A stretch of DNA of 64,000 nucleotides from the NCBI RefSeq assembly GCF_000219215.1, contig NC_015726.1, forward strand, positions 248,001 to 312,000. Direction: 5' to 3'. Each line of letters begins with the position of its first letter. The first letter of the stretch is position 1. Source of the DNA: Cupriavidus necator N-1 (GTDB taxonomy: Bacteria; Pseudomonadota; Gammaproteobacteria; Burkholderiales; Burkholderiaceae). Below are positions 19,698-26,817 of this stretch, one piece after another. The notes under the pieces are model-generated. The model ran no database searches. It was not told where the DNA came from and was given only the letters and a program-made list of their open reading frames with translations. A program made the translations under genes and the position numbers.

Positions 19698-20012
19698 CAT
19701 TCGGCAGAGGACCTGCGCGACATATTTACCGGCGTTTGCGCAGATTTCGAAGCTGAACTGGTGGAGTTCGATGGGGAGGACGATCACGTTCACCTTCTTG
19801 TGAACTACCCGCCAAAGGTCGCGGTGTCCGCACTGGTAAACAGCTTGAAAGGGGTATCCAGCCGTATGATCCGAAAGAAGAACTACCCGAGCATCAGCAA
19901 GAAGCTATGGGGCGGTGCACTGTGGTCGCCGTCTTACTTCGCAGGGAGCTGCGGCGGTGCGCCCATCGAGATCATCCGCCAATACATTGAGCAACAACAG
20001 ACGCCGCATTAG
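19698..20012 (+). pseudogene. tnpA: TnpA (IS200-like Y1 transposase), N-terminally truncated, copy 1
   Basis: The C-terminal two-thirds of an IS200-type transposase is present: the HUH motif HVHLLV, LVNSLKGVSSR, LWSPSYFAGSCGGAP and the nucleophile tyrosine in EIIRQYIEQQ. An in-frame TGA at 19695-19697 lies upstream of SAEDLRDIF, and the normal N-terminal strand (about 40 residues, HLVFVTKYRR-like) is not recognisable. The remaining possible start is GTG 19761 (83 residues). The same defect is present in copy 2, so it predates the spread of this element; movement probably needed TnpA supplied in trans. Confidence 0.75.
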
Positions 20013-20064
20013 CCGCCGAAAGGACGCCGACGGCGTCCGCGCTATCCTTCCCCGGCCTAAAGGC

Positions 20065-21539
20065 CTGAGCTTTACCCACATCCTATGGACCTGAACTGAA
20101 GATGCGGAACATTTCGGTAATCTCGTGGAGGACGAAGAAGCCTCGCCAGATAACCGTGGCGCCGGGCGGAGGATCACTGCGGCGATTCAGGTAGCCACCC
20201 AGCGTGGCGATCCACAGTACTGCCTGATTCAGCGATGGCACTTTGTCCGGTGGCCGGGTGGTTCGGTGTACGCGGCAATACAGAGCCTGCCATTCGATGG
20301 GCTGAAGGACTACCTCGCAGGGCAAGTCGCCATCAAGGCGAGCCAGTAGAGTCGTGTACAGAATGCGCCAGGCGATTACGGCAAACAGGGAGGTGGCCCG
20401 CACGAAGCGTTCCAGTGTACCGAATTGGCGGGCCTCGATACGGCAGCCACTCTTGAGCACACGGTGCCAGGTCTCGATGGTCCAGCGCCGCGCATACCAC
20501 TGAAGCCGCTCAAGAGCCTGCTCAGGCGAGTGCGTGGGCACCGAACTGAGTAGCATCCATTCGAGCGGCTCGATACCGGCGGGCGGTTCGTCCTCGATGA
20601 CATGCACAGCGAAGACATTCTGCTCGGGCAAGCCAGCCCGCGTCTGAGGTGGTTGCAGGCGAACGGGCGCGTATCGCAGCGTCAGGCGGGCCGTGCGTAG
20701 GGTGCGTGCACCTCTGGCCGGAATCAGCAACTCGGTGTAACCTGCCGCAGGGGTGTCCAATACCGCTTGCCAGAGATAGCGCTGGGGATGGCGGGCACAG
20801 CGATTCCATGCTGCGCGCACCAGCCAGTCCACTCCGTCTGGTCGCTCGGCAGCAAACAGTTCATACACATCGCTTTCGCGATCTCCGATCCCTACCAGTT
20901 GGGTCTGTGCACAGCGCGACTTCAGCGCAGACAGATGGGCAAGACCCTCGATCCACTTAGCGCTTTCTTTCTCGTGGACGGGTCGGGACTTGCGCTGCGC
21001 CGCACTACCTTTGGTTGCTTCAGCGCGTGTCCACGTCTTCATGCCCAGCACCCCAAGCGGCAGCCCCTCTGGACTGACTGCCAGCAGGCTGTGCATCAGG
21101 AAACCACGCTCATTGCCACCGGTACAGCGACCTAAGCCCTCTGTGGCGTGCAGGTGCGTCAGATTGAATTCGGTCGTATCCTGTATTGCCAGCACCACTG
21201 GCAACTGTTCCATGCGGTGCAACGTCTGTGCAATATGCGGCGCCAGCACGACGTTGGTATCGACCTGATCGTTATCGAAGAAGCGGTAGGCCGCCTTCAG
21301 TTCAGCTGGTGACAGGGCCTGGGGGAGCGAAGTGTGTGGACTGATGGCCAGCTGCCGGGCCAGCGCGACCAGTCGCTGCGACAGGCGAGCATCGCCGAGA
21401 CTCGCCTCTGCGAATTCTTCGCTAGCCCAGTCTGCCGTGTCGTCTCTGATCGCCAATCCGCTGCAACAACATAAATAGGATGGGCGAAAGTTAACACCGC
21501 TCAATCCAGTTTACAACCGGATTTGTGGGTAATCCTCAG
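20065..21539 (-). mobile_element. IS4-family insertion sequence nested in the IS605-type element
   Basis: A 1475-bp element with imperfect terminal inverted repeats: CTGAGCTTTACCCACA on the left and TGTGGGTAATCCTCAG on the right. It is bounded by a perfect 10-bp target duplication GCCTAAAGGC at 20055-20064 and 21540-21549. Comparison with copy 2 shows the target is the loop of the right-end hairpin of the IS605-type element. It contains one transposase gene. The clean duplication marks a relatively recent insertion. Confidence 0.93.
20083..21504 (-). CDS. IS4-family transposase (Tn5/IS50-like)
   Basis: A 473-residue DDE transposase. The N-terminal DNA-binding part includes SLGDARLSQRLVALARQLA, resembling Tn5 transposase. 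The first catalytic Asp is in VLAIQDTTEFN and the second in VGIGDRESDVYELF. The Y-R-E-K signature of IS4 proteins reads YARRWTIETWHRVLKSG. The true start may be a downstream in-frame codon: the first 15 residues (MSGVNFRPSYLCCCS) are atypical and lie close to the terminal repeat. The frame is intact, so the element may be active. Confidence 0.92.
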   Translation of the reverse strand: MSGVNFRPSYLCCCSGLAIRDDTADWASEEFAEASLGDARLSQRLVALARQLAISPHTSLPQALSPAELKAAYRFFDNDQVDTNVVLAPHIAQTLHRMEQLPVVLAIQDTTEFNLTHLHATEGLGRCTGGNERGFLMHSLLAVSPEGLPLGVLGMKTWTRAEATKGSAAQRKSRPVHEKESAKWIEGLAHLSALKSRCAQTQLVGIGDRESDVYELFAAERPDGVDWLVRAAWNRCARHPQRYLWQAVLDTPAAGYTELLIPARGARTLRTARLTLRYAPVRLQPPQTRAGLPEQNVFAVHVIEDEPPAGIEPLEWMLLSSVPTHSPEQALERLQWYARRWTIETWHRVLKSGCRIEARQFGTLERFVRATSLFAVIAWRILYTTLLARLDGDLPCEVVLQPIEWQALYCRVHRTTRPPDKVPSLNQAVLWIATLGGYLNRRSDPPPGATVIWRGFFVLHEITEMFRIFSSGP

Positions 21540-21685
21540 GCCTAAAGGCCGAGGCTTGCCGCGCACCTGGTCAACCCCGAGCGCTCGCGCCGCCGGCTGG
21601 CCGCGCACCTGCCGTCGCGTGTCGAAGCGGGGCAGCCCGCGGTGGCTGCTGGCTGAATCCCGAACGCCCGGGCGATGACCCGGGC

Positions 21686-22627
21686 CTACGGCCCGGCACC
21701 GCCGCTGGCTTGCGCCACCGCTTCGTGCACCAGCGCCGCGAATGCGCGCATGGCCGGCGACGGTGAGCGCCCGGCCAGCGACACGATCCCATACTGCGCC
21801 CTCAGCTCGGTTGGCGGGTGCATCGGCAGGGCCACGGCCATGCCTTGCGCGCAGGCGTCGGCCATCATCGCCACGGGCACCAGCGCCACGGCATCGACGG
21901 CCAGCAGCAGCGAGCGCAGCGCGTGCATGTCGTTGCAGGTGACGGTCATCAGCCCGGGCGCGTCCTCGGAGACCGGGCCGCTGCCACCGCGGGCTTCATG
22001 CAGTGCCTGCCGGAAGAAGCGCAGGACATGCGCCGGCAGCCGGGTCCCGGCCACCGGATAGGCGCGCAGCTCAGCCAGGGTGACTTCGCGCTGCCGCGCC
22101 AGCGGATGCCCGCTGCGCACGAAGAATGCCGTTTCCAGCGCCGGCAGCCGGTCAATCTGCAGGTGTCCCTGTTCCGCCAGGCTGCGGCTTTCGCCGACAA
22201 AGACATCGAGGCGTTCCGCTTCGAGCGAACGCCGCATGGCCGGCGTGTCGGCGGTCTCCAGGTCGATGCGCAGATGCGGGTAGCGCCGCACCAGCGCCTC
22301 GAGCACGGGATCGAGCAGGAACGATGCCGCAAACGGCCCGAAGCCCGCACGGATCGTGCCGATCTCTACTTCCTCCAGCAGTTGCAGGTCGCGCCGCAAC
22401 TCGCGCTGTTCGCGCAGCATGCGGCGCGCGCGTTCGAGCGCCAGCATGCCGGCGGCGGTTGGCCGCACCTTGCCGTAGCTGCGGTCGATCAGCGGCCCCA
22501 GGTCCGCTTCCAGCGCCTGGATGCTGCGCGTCAGCGCCGGCTGCGACAGGTGCAGGGCGCTGGCGGCACGGGCAAAACTGCCTTGCTCGACCAGCGTGAC
22601 GAAGTGATGCAGCTGCCTTAGCCCCAC
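21686..22627 (-). CDS. LysR family transcriptional regulator
   Basis: A 313-residue LysR regulator starting at GTG 22627, with GGAG five bases upstream. The helix-turn-helix is in SFARAASALHLSQPALTRSIQALEADLG (residues 17-44), followed by a two-lobe effector domain. It is divergent from the Bug-type binding protein gene at 22746, so it probably regulates that gene in response to a carboxylate. The 118-bp spacer is A/T-rich but I cannot fix a T-N11-A site in it. Confidence 0.92.
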   Translation of the reverse strand: MGLRQLHHFVTLVEQGSFARAASALHLSQPALTRSIQALEADLGPLIDRSYGKVRPTAAGMLALERARRMLREQRELRRDLQLLEEVEIGTIRAGFGPFAASFLLDPVLEALVRRYPHLRIDLETADTPAMRRSLEAERLDVFVGESRSLAEQGHLQIDRLPALETAFFVRSGHPLARQREVTLAELRAYPVAGTRLPAHVLRFFRQALHEARGGSGPVSEDAPGLMTVTCNDMHALRSLLLAVDAVALVPVAMMADACAQGMAVALPMHPPTELRAQYGIVSLAGRSPSPAMRAFAALVHEAVAQASGGAGP

Positions 22628-22745
22628 GTCAGCTCCAGTAAATTAACCAATTCTGCATCAAAAACTGAAAAATATTGCATTGGACGTAATTTCTCAAGCC
22701 CGCTAACGTTGTCCTCCAAAACCATAAAGACGACCTGGAGACGAC

Positions 22746-23738
22746 ATGAACCGACGCGCATGGCTCGCGCTGGCCGCTGGCGGGCTGATTGGCGGGTTTT
22801 CGCTCAGCCTGGCCCTGCCCGCCGCGGCACAGACCTATCCCGCCAAACCGATCCGCATCGTGGTGCCTTATGTGGCCGGCGGCGGCACCGACACCATCGC
22901 CCGTGCCATGGGCGAAAAGCTCAGCAAGCGCCTGGGCCAGCCCGTGGTGGTGGACAACAAGGCGGGCGCCTCGGGCATCATCGGCACCGACGCCGTGGCC
23001 AAGGCCGCGCCGGATGGCTACACGCTGTTGATGACCCTGACGCAGTCGGTGCTGACCAACCAGTTCCTGTACCAGAAACTGCCCTACGACCCGCGCAAGG
23101 ACCTGACCATGATCAGCGTGCTGGCCGATGCGCAGCTGGTGCTGGTGGCCCATCCGTCGGTGCCGGCACGCACCGTGCGTGAACTGGGCGAATACGCGCG
23201 CAGCCGGCCAGGCAAGCTCAGCTATGCCTCGTGGGGCGTGGGTTCGCTGTCGCACCTGAGCGGCGCCTACTACAGCAAGCTGGTGCACGGCCAGGCCACG
23301 CACGTGCCCTACAAGGGCGAGGCGCCGATGATGCAGGACCTGCTGGGCGGGCAGGTGCAGTTCGGTTTTGCCAGCATCCTGACCGCCAAGCCCTATATCC
23401 AGAGTGGCAAGCTCAAGGCGCTGGCGGTGACCGGCACGCAGCGCAGCAGCGCATTGCCTGACATGCCTACCTTCGCTGAGTCCGGCATGCAGGACAGCGC
23501 CTTCAAGACCGTCGGCTGGATCGGCCTGGTGGCGCCGGTGGGCGTGCCCGCGCCGATTCTCGCCAGGCTTGAAGGCGAAGTGCGCGCCATCCTGCAGGCG
23601 CCCGACATGCAGGAGCGACTGGTCGCGCTGGGGCTGCGCACGGTGGGCAGCTCGCCGGCCGAGGCGCAGGCGCTGTATGCGCGCGACTGGCCGGTGCTGA
23701 AGACGCTGGTGGCGGATTCGGGCGCGAAGCTCGACTGA
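22746..23738 (+). CDS. Tripartite tricarboxylate transporter substrate-binding protein (Bug family)
   Basis: A 330-residue periplasmic binding protein with a signal peptide ending at LALPAAAQ. Family motifs are YPAKPIRIVVPYVAGGGTD near the mature N-terminus, AGASGIIGT and GWIGLVAPVGVP. Bug proteins bind carboxylates, aromatic acids or amides and normally serve a TctAB permease. No tctAB genes are nearby, as is common for the many orphan Bug proteins in Cupriavidus and Bordetella. ATG 22746 follows CTGGAGACGAC. The divergent LysR gene is its likely regulator. Confidence 0.93.
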   Translation: MNRRAWLALAAGGLIGGFSLSLALPAAAQTYPAKPIRIVVPYVAGGGTDTIARAMGEKLSKRLGQPVVVDNKAGASGIIGTDAVAKAAPDGYTLLMTLTQSVLTNQFLYQKLPYDPRKDLTMISVLADAQLVLVAHPSVPARTVRELGEYARSRPGKLSYASWGVGSLSHLSGAYYSKLVHGQATHVPYKGEAPMMQDLLGGQVQFGFASILTAKPYIQSGKLKALAVTGTQRSSALPDMPTFAESGMQDSAFKTVGWIGLVAPVGVPAPILARLEGEVRAILQAPDMQERLVALGLRTVGSSPAEAQALYARDWPVLKTLVADSGAKLD

Positions 23739-23758
23739 TTTACACGACTGGTTTCCGA

Positions 23759-23800
23759 TGGCGGGCGGTGCGGCAATTGCCGTGTGCGCCCGCTTTTCTA
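23759..23800 (+). terminator. Hairpin terminator after the Bug gene
   Basis: Outer arms GCGGGCG and CGCCCGC enclose the palindrome CGGCAATTGCCG and are followed by TTTTCT. The structure starts about 20 bp after the stop of the Bug gene. Confidence 0.65.
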
Positions 23801-24032
23801 TTTGCACAATGCCGCGCGATGCGCTTTTGGAAATCGAATGGAAACCATTGGTATTCGCATCTGCAATGGCGCGTGAAAACCCGGCGAAAATGCTGCAGCA
23901 AGGCCGAATTTGCTTGATGTCCGCTCTTGCCGGACTACCATGAAATGCGCGGCGGGATTATCACTGCGGGGTTTTCGTGATTACGAAAATGAGAGTGGGT
24001 CCATCGGTTTTGAGGGGTCGTTGGGGGCAGTC

Positions 24033-24500
24033 ATGAAAAGCGACAAAAAGGTGATCCAGTTGCTCAATGGCCAGCTCCGCCATGAGTTGACCGCGATCAA
24101 CCAGTATTTCCTGCATGCCCGCATGTACCGGCATTGGGGGCTCGGTGCGCTGGGCAAGCACGAGTACGAGGAATCGATCGAGGAAATGAAGCACGCGGAC
24201 AAGCTGATCGAGCGCATCCTGTTGCTCGATGGCCTGCCCAACCTGCAGGACCTGGACAAGCTGCTGCTCGGCGAGAACACCGAGGAGATGCTCGGCTGCG
24301 ACCTGAAGCTCGAACAGGTGTCGCAGGCCAGCTGCAAGGAAGCGATCAAGTTTTTCGAATCGGTCGGCGATTATGTCTCGCGCGAGATCGTGGTCGATAT
24401 CCTGGCCGACACCGAGGAACATATCGACTGGCTCGAGGCGCAGCTGGAGCTGGTGAACAAGGTCGGGCTGCAGAACTACATCCAGTCCGCGATGGGCTAG
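24033..24500 (+). CDS. bfr: Bacterioferritin
   Basis: A 155-residue bacterioferritin storing iron in a 24-mer. The heme ligand M52 and ferroxidase ligands E18, E51, H54, E94 and H130 are all present. At the position of the bridging ligand E127 the sequence reads DTEEH, giving Thr127 with glutamates at 128 and 129. The ATG at 24033 follows TTGGGGGCAGTC; upstream in-frame residues are not conserved. No ferredoxin (bfd) gene is adjacent. The 294 bp upstream hold no other gene apart from the terminator at 23759. Confidence 0.95.
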   Translation: MKSDKKVIQLLNGQLRHELTAINQYFLHARMYRHWGLGALGKHEYEESIEEMKHADKLIERILLLDGLPNLQDLDKLLLGENTEEMLGCDLKLEQVSQASCKEAIKFFESVGDYVSREIVVDILADTEEHIDWLEAQLELVNKVGLQNYIQSAMG

Positions 24501-24586
24501 GGTCCGGTACCGTCTCCTGCAAAGATTTCCATTTCCCGCTACACTGCGGCCCGCAGCACGTAGCGTCGCACAGACGCGGCGTCAGC

Positions 24587-24661
24587 GGCGGGGTGGCAGA
24601 GTGGTGATGCAACGGCCTGCAAAGCCGTACACGACGGTTCGATTCCGTATCCCCGCCTCCA
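24587..24661 (+). tRNA. tRNA-Cys (anticodon GCA)
   Basis: Acceptor arms GGCGGGG (24587-24593) and CCCCGCC (24651-24657), discriminator U, encoded CCA (24659-24661), anticodon stem ACGGC/GCCGU and loop CUGCAAA with anticodon GCA. The T loop UUCGAUU is standard. The T stem GACGG pairs with CCGU(A)U only if one adenine is bulged, so the molecule is one base longer than E. coli tRNA-Cys. A T-tract at 24664-24669 follows directly. Confidence 0.93.
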
Positions 24662-24980
24662 GTTTTTTCTTTGCCCGGCACATGTTGCCGGGCAGTCTTG
24701 CGCGCGCCCGCGCAATTTCCCCGATTTTCATGCGCCTGTCACAGTGACCCGCCATGCACGGCAGCCATGCCGTGGCGCGCGTAATGCCCGCGATGGCTCG
24801 GGCCATTTCGGCCTCGCTGTTCCGTTACTTCCCCAATAGAACAATGCCACCGAATCAGGTAATGTTGCCTGATAGGCCACATGGCCTGCGTGCAACCCGT
24901 GCCGCCGGATGGCGGCACAACCATGTCCGGGCTTCCATGGTGTCCCCGTCGCGAGGTGATGTGAAAAAGAGAGGCTCCAG
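24662..24980. other. Intergenic region with several inverted repeats
   Basis: No gene is supported. Just after the tRNA T-tract there is a perfect 9-bp hairpin TGCCCGGCA-N5-TGCCGGGCA (about 24671-24693). Further repeats are GTGCCGCC-GGAT-GGCGGCAC and ATCAGG-N8-CCTGAT upstream of the GNAT gene. These may be terminators or regulatory structures; none can be assigned. Confidence 0.4.
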
Positions 24981-25424
24981 ATGATCAAAGACTTGCGGAT
25001 CCGGGCGGCCGTGCCCTCGGACGCGCCAGCCGTGGGCAGCGTGCTGGAACGCTGCGGCCTGCCCGTGGACGATGTGGCCCGCTTGCTCGAGCACTTCCAC
25101 GTTGCCATCCTTGGCGCGCAGATCATTGGCTGCGCTGCCGGCGAGCGTTTCGGCGAGACCGTGGTGATCCGCAGTGTTGCCGTATTGCCGGAACACCGCG
25201 ACCAGGGTGTGGCCACGCATGTGGTGCGCGCCGCGCTGATGCGCGCGCGCGCCAATGGCGCGCGGCGCGCGGTGCTGCTGGCCTCAAGCTGCCCGAGCTA
25301 TTTCGCGCGCTACGGTTTTACGCTGGTGCCGGCCGCGAAGCTGCCGGCCGAGGTCATGTCATCGAGCGAATTCCACCGCCATACCGATACACCGCCGCTA
25401 TGCATGTGGTGCGAGCTGGACTGA
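24981..25424 (+). CDS. GNAT family N-acetyltransferase (ArsN2-like)
   Basis: A 147-residue GNAT protein. The acetyl-CoA-binding motif reads VAVLPEHRDQGVATHVV, with the family Q/R-x-x-G-x-A/G core. The C-terminal half (LLASSCPSYFARYGFTLVP, then a PAEV..SSEF segment) resembles the arsenic-resistance acetyltransferase ArsN2. No ars genes are adjacent, so the substrate stays open. The ATG follows GAGAGGCTCCAG. Confidence 0.85.
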   Translation: MIKDLRIRAAVPSDAPAVGSVLERCGLPVDDVARLLEHFHVAILGAQIIGCAAGERFGETVVIRSVAVLPEHRDQGVATHVVRAALMRARANGARRAVLLASSCPSYFARYGFTLVPAAKLPAEVMSSSEFHRHTDTPPLCMWCELD

Positions 25425-25448
25425 ACCCGCAAGCACCGATGGCACGCC

Positions 25449-26438
25449 TCAGTGCGCGCCGTCGCAGCGGCTGATCTCCACCGTTACGTGCACCAGTTCC
25501 TCATGCACGGATAGTGCCTCGCGCACGCGCTGCGGGGTCAGCACCGGATCGTGCGTGACCAGGCAGGCGATGCAGGCAAACTGCTGCCGGCCCACGCGCC
25601 ACACATGCAGGTCGGTCACGCGGGTGCGCTCCTCGCCGTTGGCGTAGGCAGGGTCCAGGCCCGCCAGCATCTCGCGCACTTCTTCCACCACCGGGTGGTC
25701 CATCTCGCGGTCCAGCAGCACGGTGCCGCTCTGGCGCAGCAGGCCGACGGCCCACCTGCCGACCAGCGCGGCGCCCACCAGGCCCATCACCGGATCCAGC
25801 CACGCCCAGCCCAGCCACCAGCCGCCGGCCAGCGCGACAAGCGCCAGCACCGAGGTCGCGGCGTCGGCCAGCACATGCATGTAGGCGGCGCGCAGGTTGA
25901 TGTCGTGGTGGTGGCCGTGGCCGTGATCATGGTCATGGCCGTGGTGATGGTGGCCATGGTCGTGCCCGTGGTCGTGCCCGTGCGCATGGCCGCCAAGGAT
26001 CAGCGCGCAGCCCAGGTTGACCAGCAGGCCGAGCGCGGTCACGGCCATGGCCTCGCGGTAGTGGATGGCCTGCGGGCTGAACAGCCGCTCGACCGAGCCG
26101 GCCGCCATCAGCGCCGCGATGCCTAGCAGGAACACCGCGCTGGCAAAGCCGGCCAGCACTTCGATTTTCCACGTGCCGAAGGCAAAGCGCCGGTCGCCGG
26201 CGTAGCGGCGCGCGGCGGCATAAGCGACGGCCGACAGGCCGATGGCCAGGGCGTGCGAGCTCATGTGCCAGCCATCGGCCAGCAGCGCCATCGAGTTGAA
26301 CCAAAGGCCGGCGGCGATCTCCACCACCATGGTGGCGGCGGTGATTGCCATCACCAGGCGCGTGCCGCGTTCGGCGGCGCGGTTGCCGGCGTCGAAGGCG
26401 TGGCTGTGGGTCCAGGCGGACAAGTCGTGGCTATGCAT
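25449..26438 (-). CDS. dmeF: CDF family divalent metal efflux protein (DmeF-like)
   Basis: A 329-residue inner-membrane cation diffusion facilitator with six TM segments. It begins MHSHDLSAWTHSHAF. Metal-site motifs are ALLADGWHMSSHAL (TM2) and YMHVLADAATS (TM5). Between TM4 and TM5 is a very His/Asp-rich loop of about 30 residues, including repeats of HDHGH. The ADGWHMSSHA signature is that of DmeF, the cobalt/nickel exporter first described in Cupriavidus metallidurans. The companion DmeR/RcnR-type repressor is not adjacent. Confidence 0.88.
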   Translation of the reverse strand: MHSHDLSAWTHSHAFDAGNRAAERGTRLVMAITAATMVVEIAAGLWFNSMALLADGWHMSSHALAIGLSAVAYAAARRYAGDRRFAFGTWKIEVLAGFASAVFLLGIAALMAAGSVERLFSPQAIHYREAMAVTALGLLVNLGCALILGGHAHGHDHGHDHGHHHHGHDHDHGHGHHHDINLRAAYMHVLADAATSVLALVALAGGWWLGWAWLDPVMGLVGAALVGRWAVGLLRQSGTVLLDREMDHPVVEEVREMLAGLDPAYANGEERTRVTDLHVWRVGRQQFACIACLVTHDPVLTPQRVREALSVHEELVHVTVEISRCDGAH

Positions 26439-26706
26439 GGTCGGGTTCTGCTGAGCGCTTGAGAGGTGAAATCCTCACCCTGCGTGGGGTAATGCAGTCA
26501 CAAGGGTAGCAGAGCCCCGGCGCTTCGGCGGCCGCGTCCCTGACGGTTGCAGGGACAGCTGGCGCGTATTTTGTGTGCTCCCCGCGATACAAATAGCCCT
26601 TGATTGTCCGCGGGAATTCCATGCGAGCCTTACATACATTCATGAACGGATGTATGATCCAGCGAAGAATTCACACTGCCTTAACGATTTTGTTGTCCAT
26701 TCCGAG

Positions 26707-26796
26707 ATGAGTTATCGATTTATCGCTATCTGCCTGACCGCCTGGCTGGGCCTCTGCGCCACCGCGGGCTGGTTTGTCGAGCGCCTCTGGAGCTGA
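26707..26796 (+). CDS. Possible 29-residue membrane peptide
   Basis: A short frame MSYRFIAICLTAWLGL... ends WFVERLWS, giving one membrane segment with basic and aromatic ends. ATG 26707 is preceded by CCGAG, a weak ribosome site. It lies between divergent-facing dmeF and the end of the mocR gene. There is no family match and conservation cannot be tested here, so it is listed as a candidate only. Confidence 0.3.
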   Translation: MSYRFIAICLTAWLGLCATAGWFVERLWS

Positions 26797-26817
26797 CCCC
26801 TGCGTCCTGCGCGGATG

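Larger units (their letters stand above)
18372..21569. mobile_element. IS200/IS605-family element, copy 1 (split by an IS4-family element)
   Basis: Without the nested IS4 element and its repeated target, the element is 1713 bp, the same as copy 2 at 32175-33887. Plus-strand ends are TTGACATCC on the left and GCGCACCTG on the right. In the tnpB orientation it follows the target TGAC and ends in TCAA, with no target duplication, as expected for single-strand Y1 transposition. Subterminal hairpins are visible at both ends: CAGCC/GGCTG and CCGCC/GGCGG on the left, GGACGCC/GGCGTCC and CGGCCTAAAGGCCG on the right. It carries divergent tnpB (minus) and a truncated tnpA (plus). Confidence 0.9.
17137..21656 (+). 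pseudogene. MFS transporter, inactivated by a frameshift and an IS605-type insertion
   Basis: Would encode a 440-residue, 12-TM major facilitator of the anion:cation symporter type. It starts at ATG 17137 (AGGGAGA ribosome site). The frame breaks at about 17874-17876, where one C is missing: restoring it turns the local reading into CLTWIPSYLQSGLGFG and continues in frame. The coding sequence is then cut at 18371/18372 by the mobile element. Removing 18372-21569 rejoins GLYV to VNPERSRRRLAAHL and the stop at 21654-21656. The gene therefore carries two independent lesions. The adjacent TetR suggests it was a regulated exporter or uptake system. Confidence 0.85.

Noticed and set aside
18375..21569. 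Alternative element boundary placing TTG outside the IS605-type element
   Set aside because: Also keeps frame, but would add an Asn inside the conserved Y-Q-L-T-L-R-M segment of the AraC HTH; including TTG gives the family spacing.
25896..25990. Repetitive CAT/GTG-rich DNA resembling a tandem repeat or CRISPR-like array
   Set aside because: It encodes the His/Asp-rich cytoplasmic loop of the DmeF-like protein; there are no spacer-repeat units. No CRISPR array was seen anywhere in the window.
26439..26530. Metal-responsive operator or riboswitch upstream of dmeF
   Set aside because: An ACCCTGCGTGGGGT-like stretch is present, but it does not match a known RcnR/DmeR site or riboswitch fold well enough to call.
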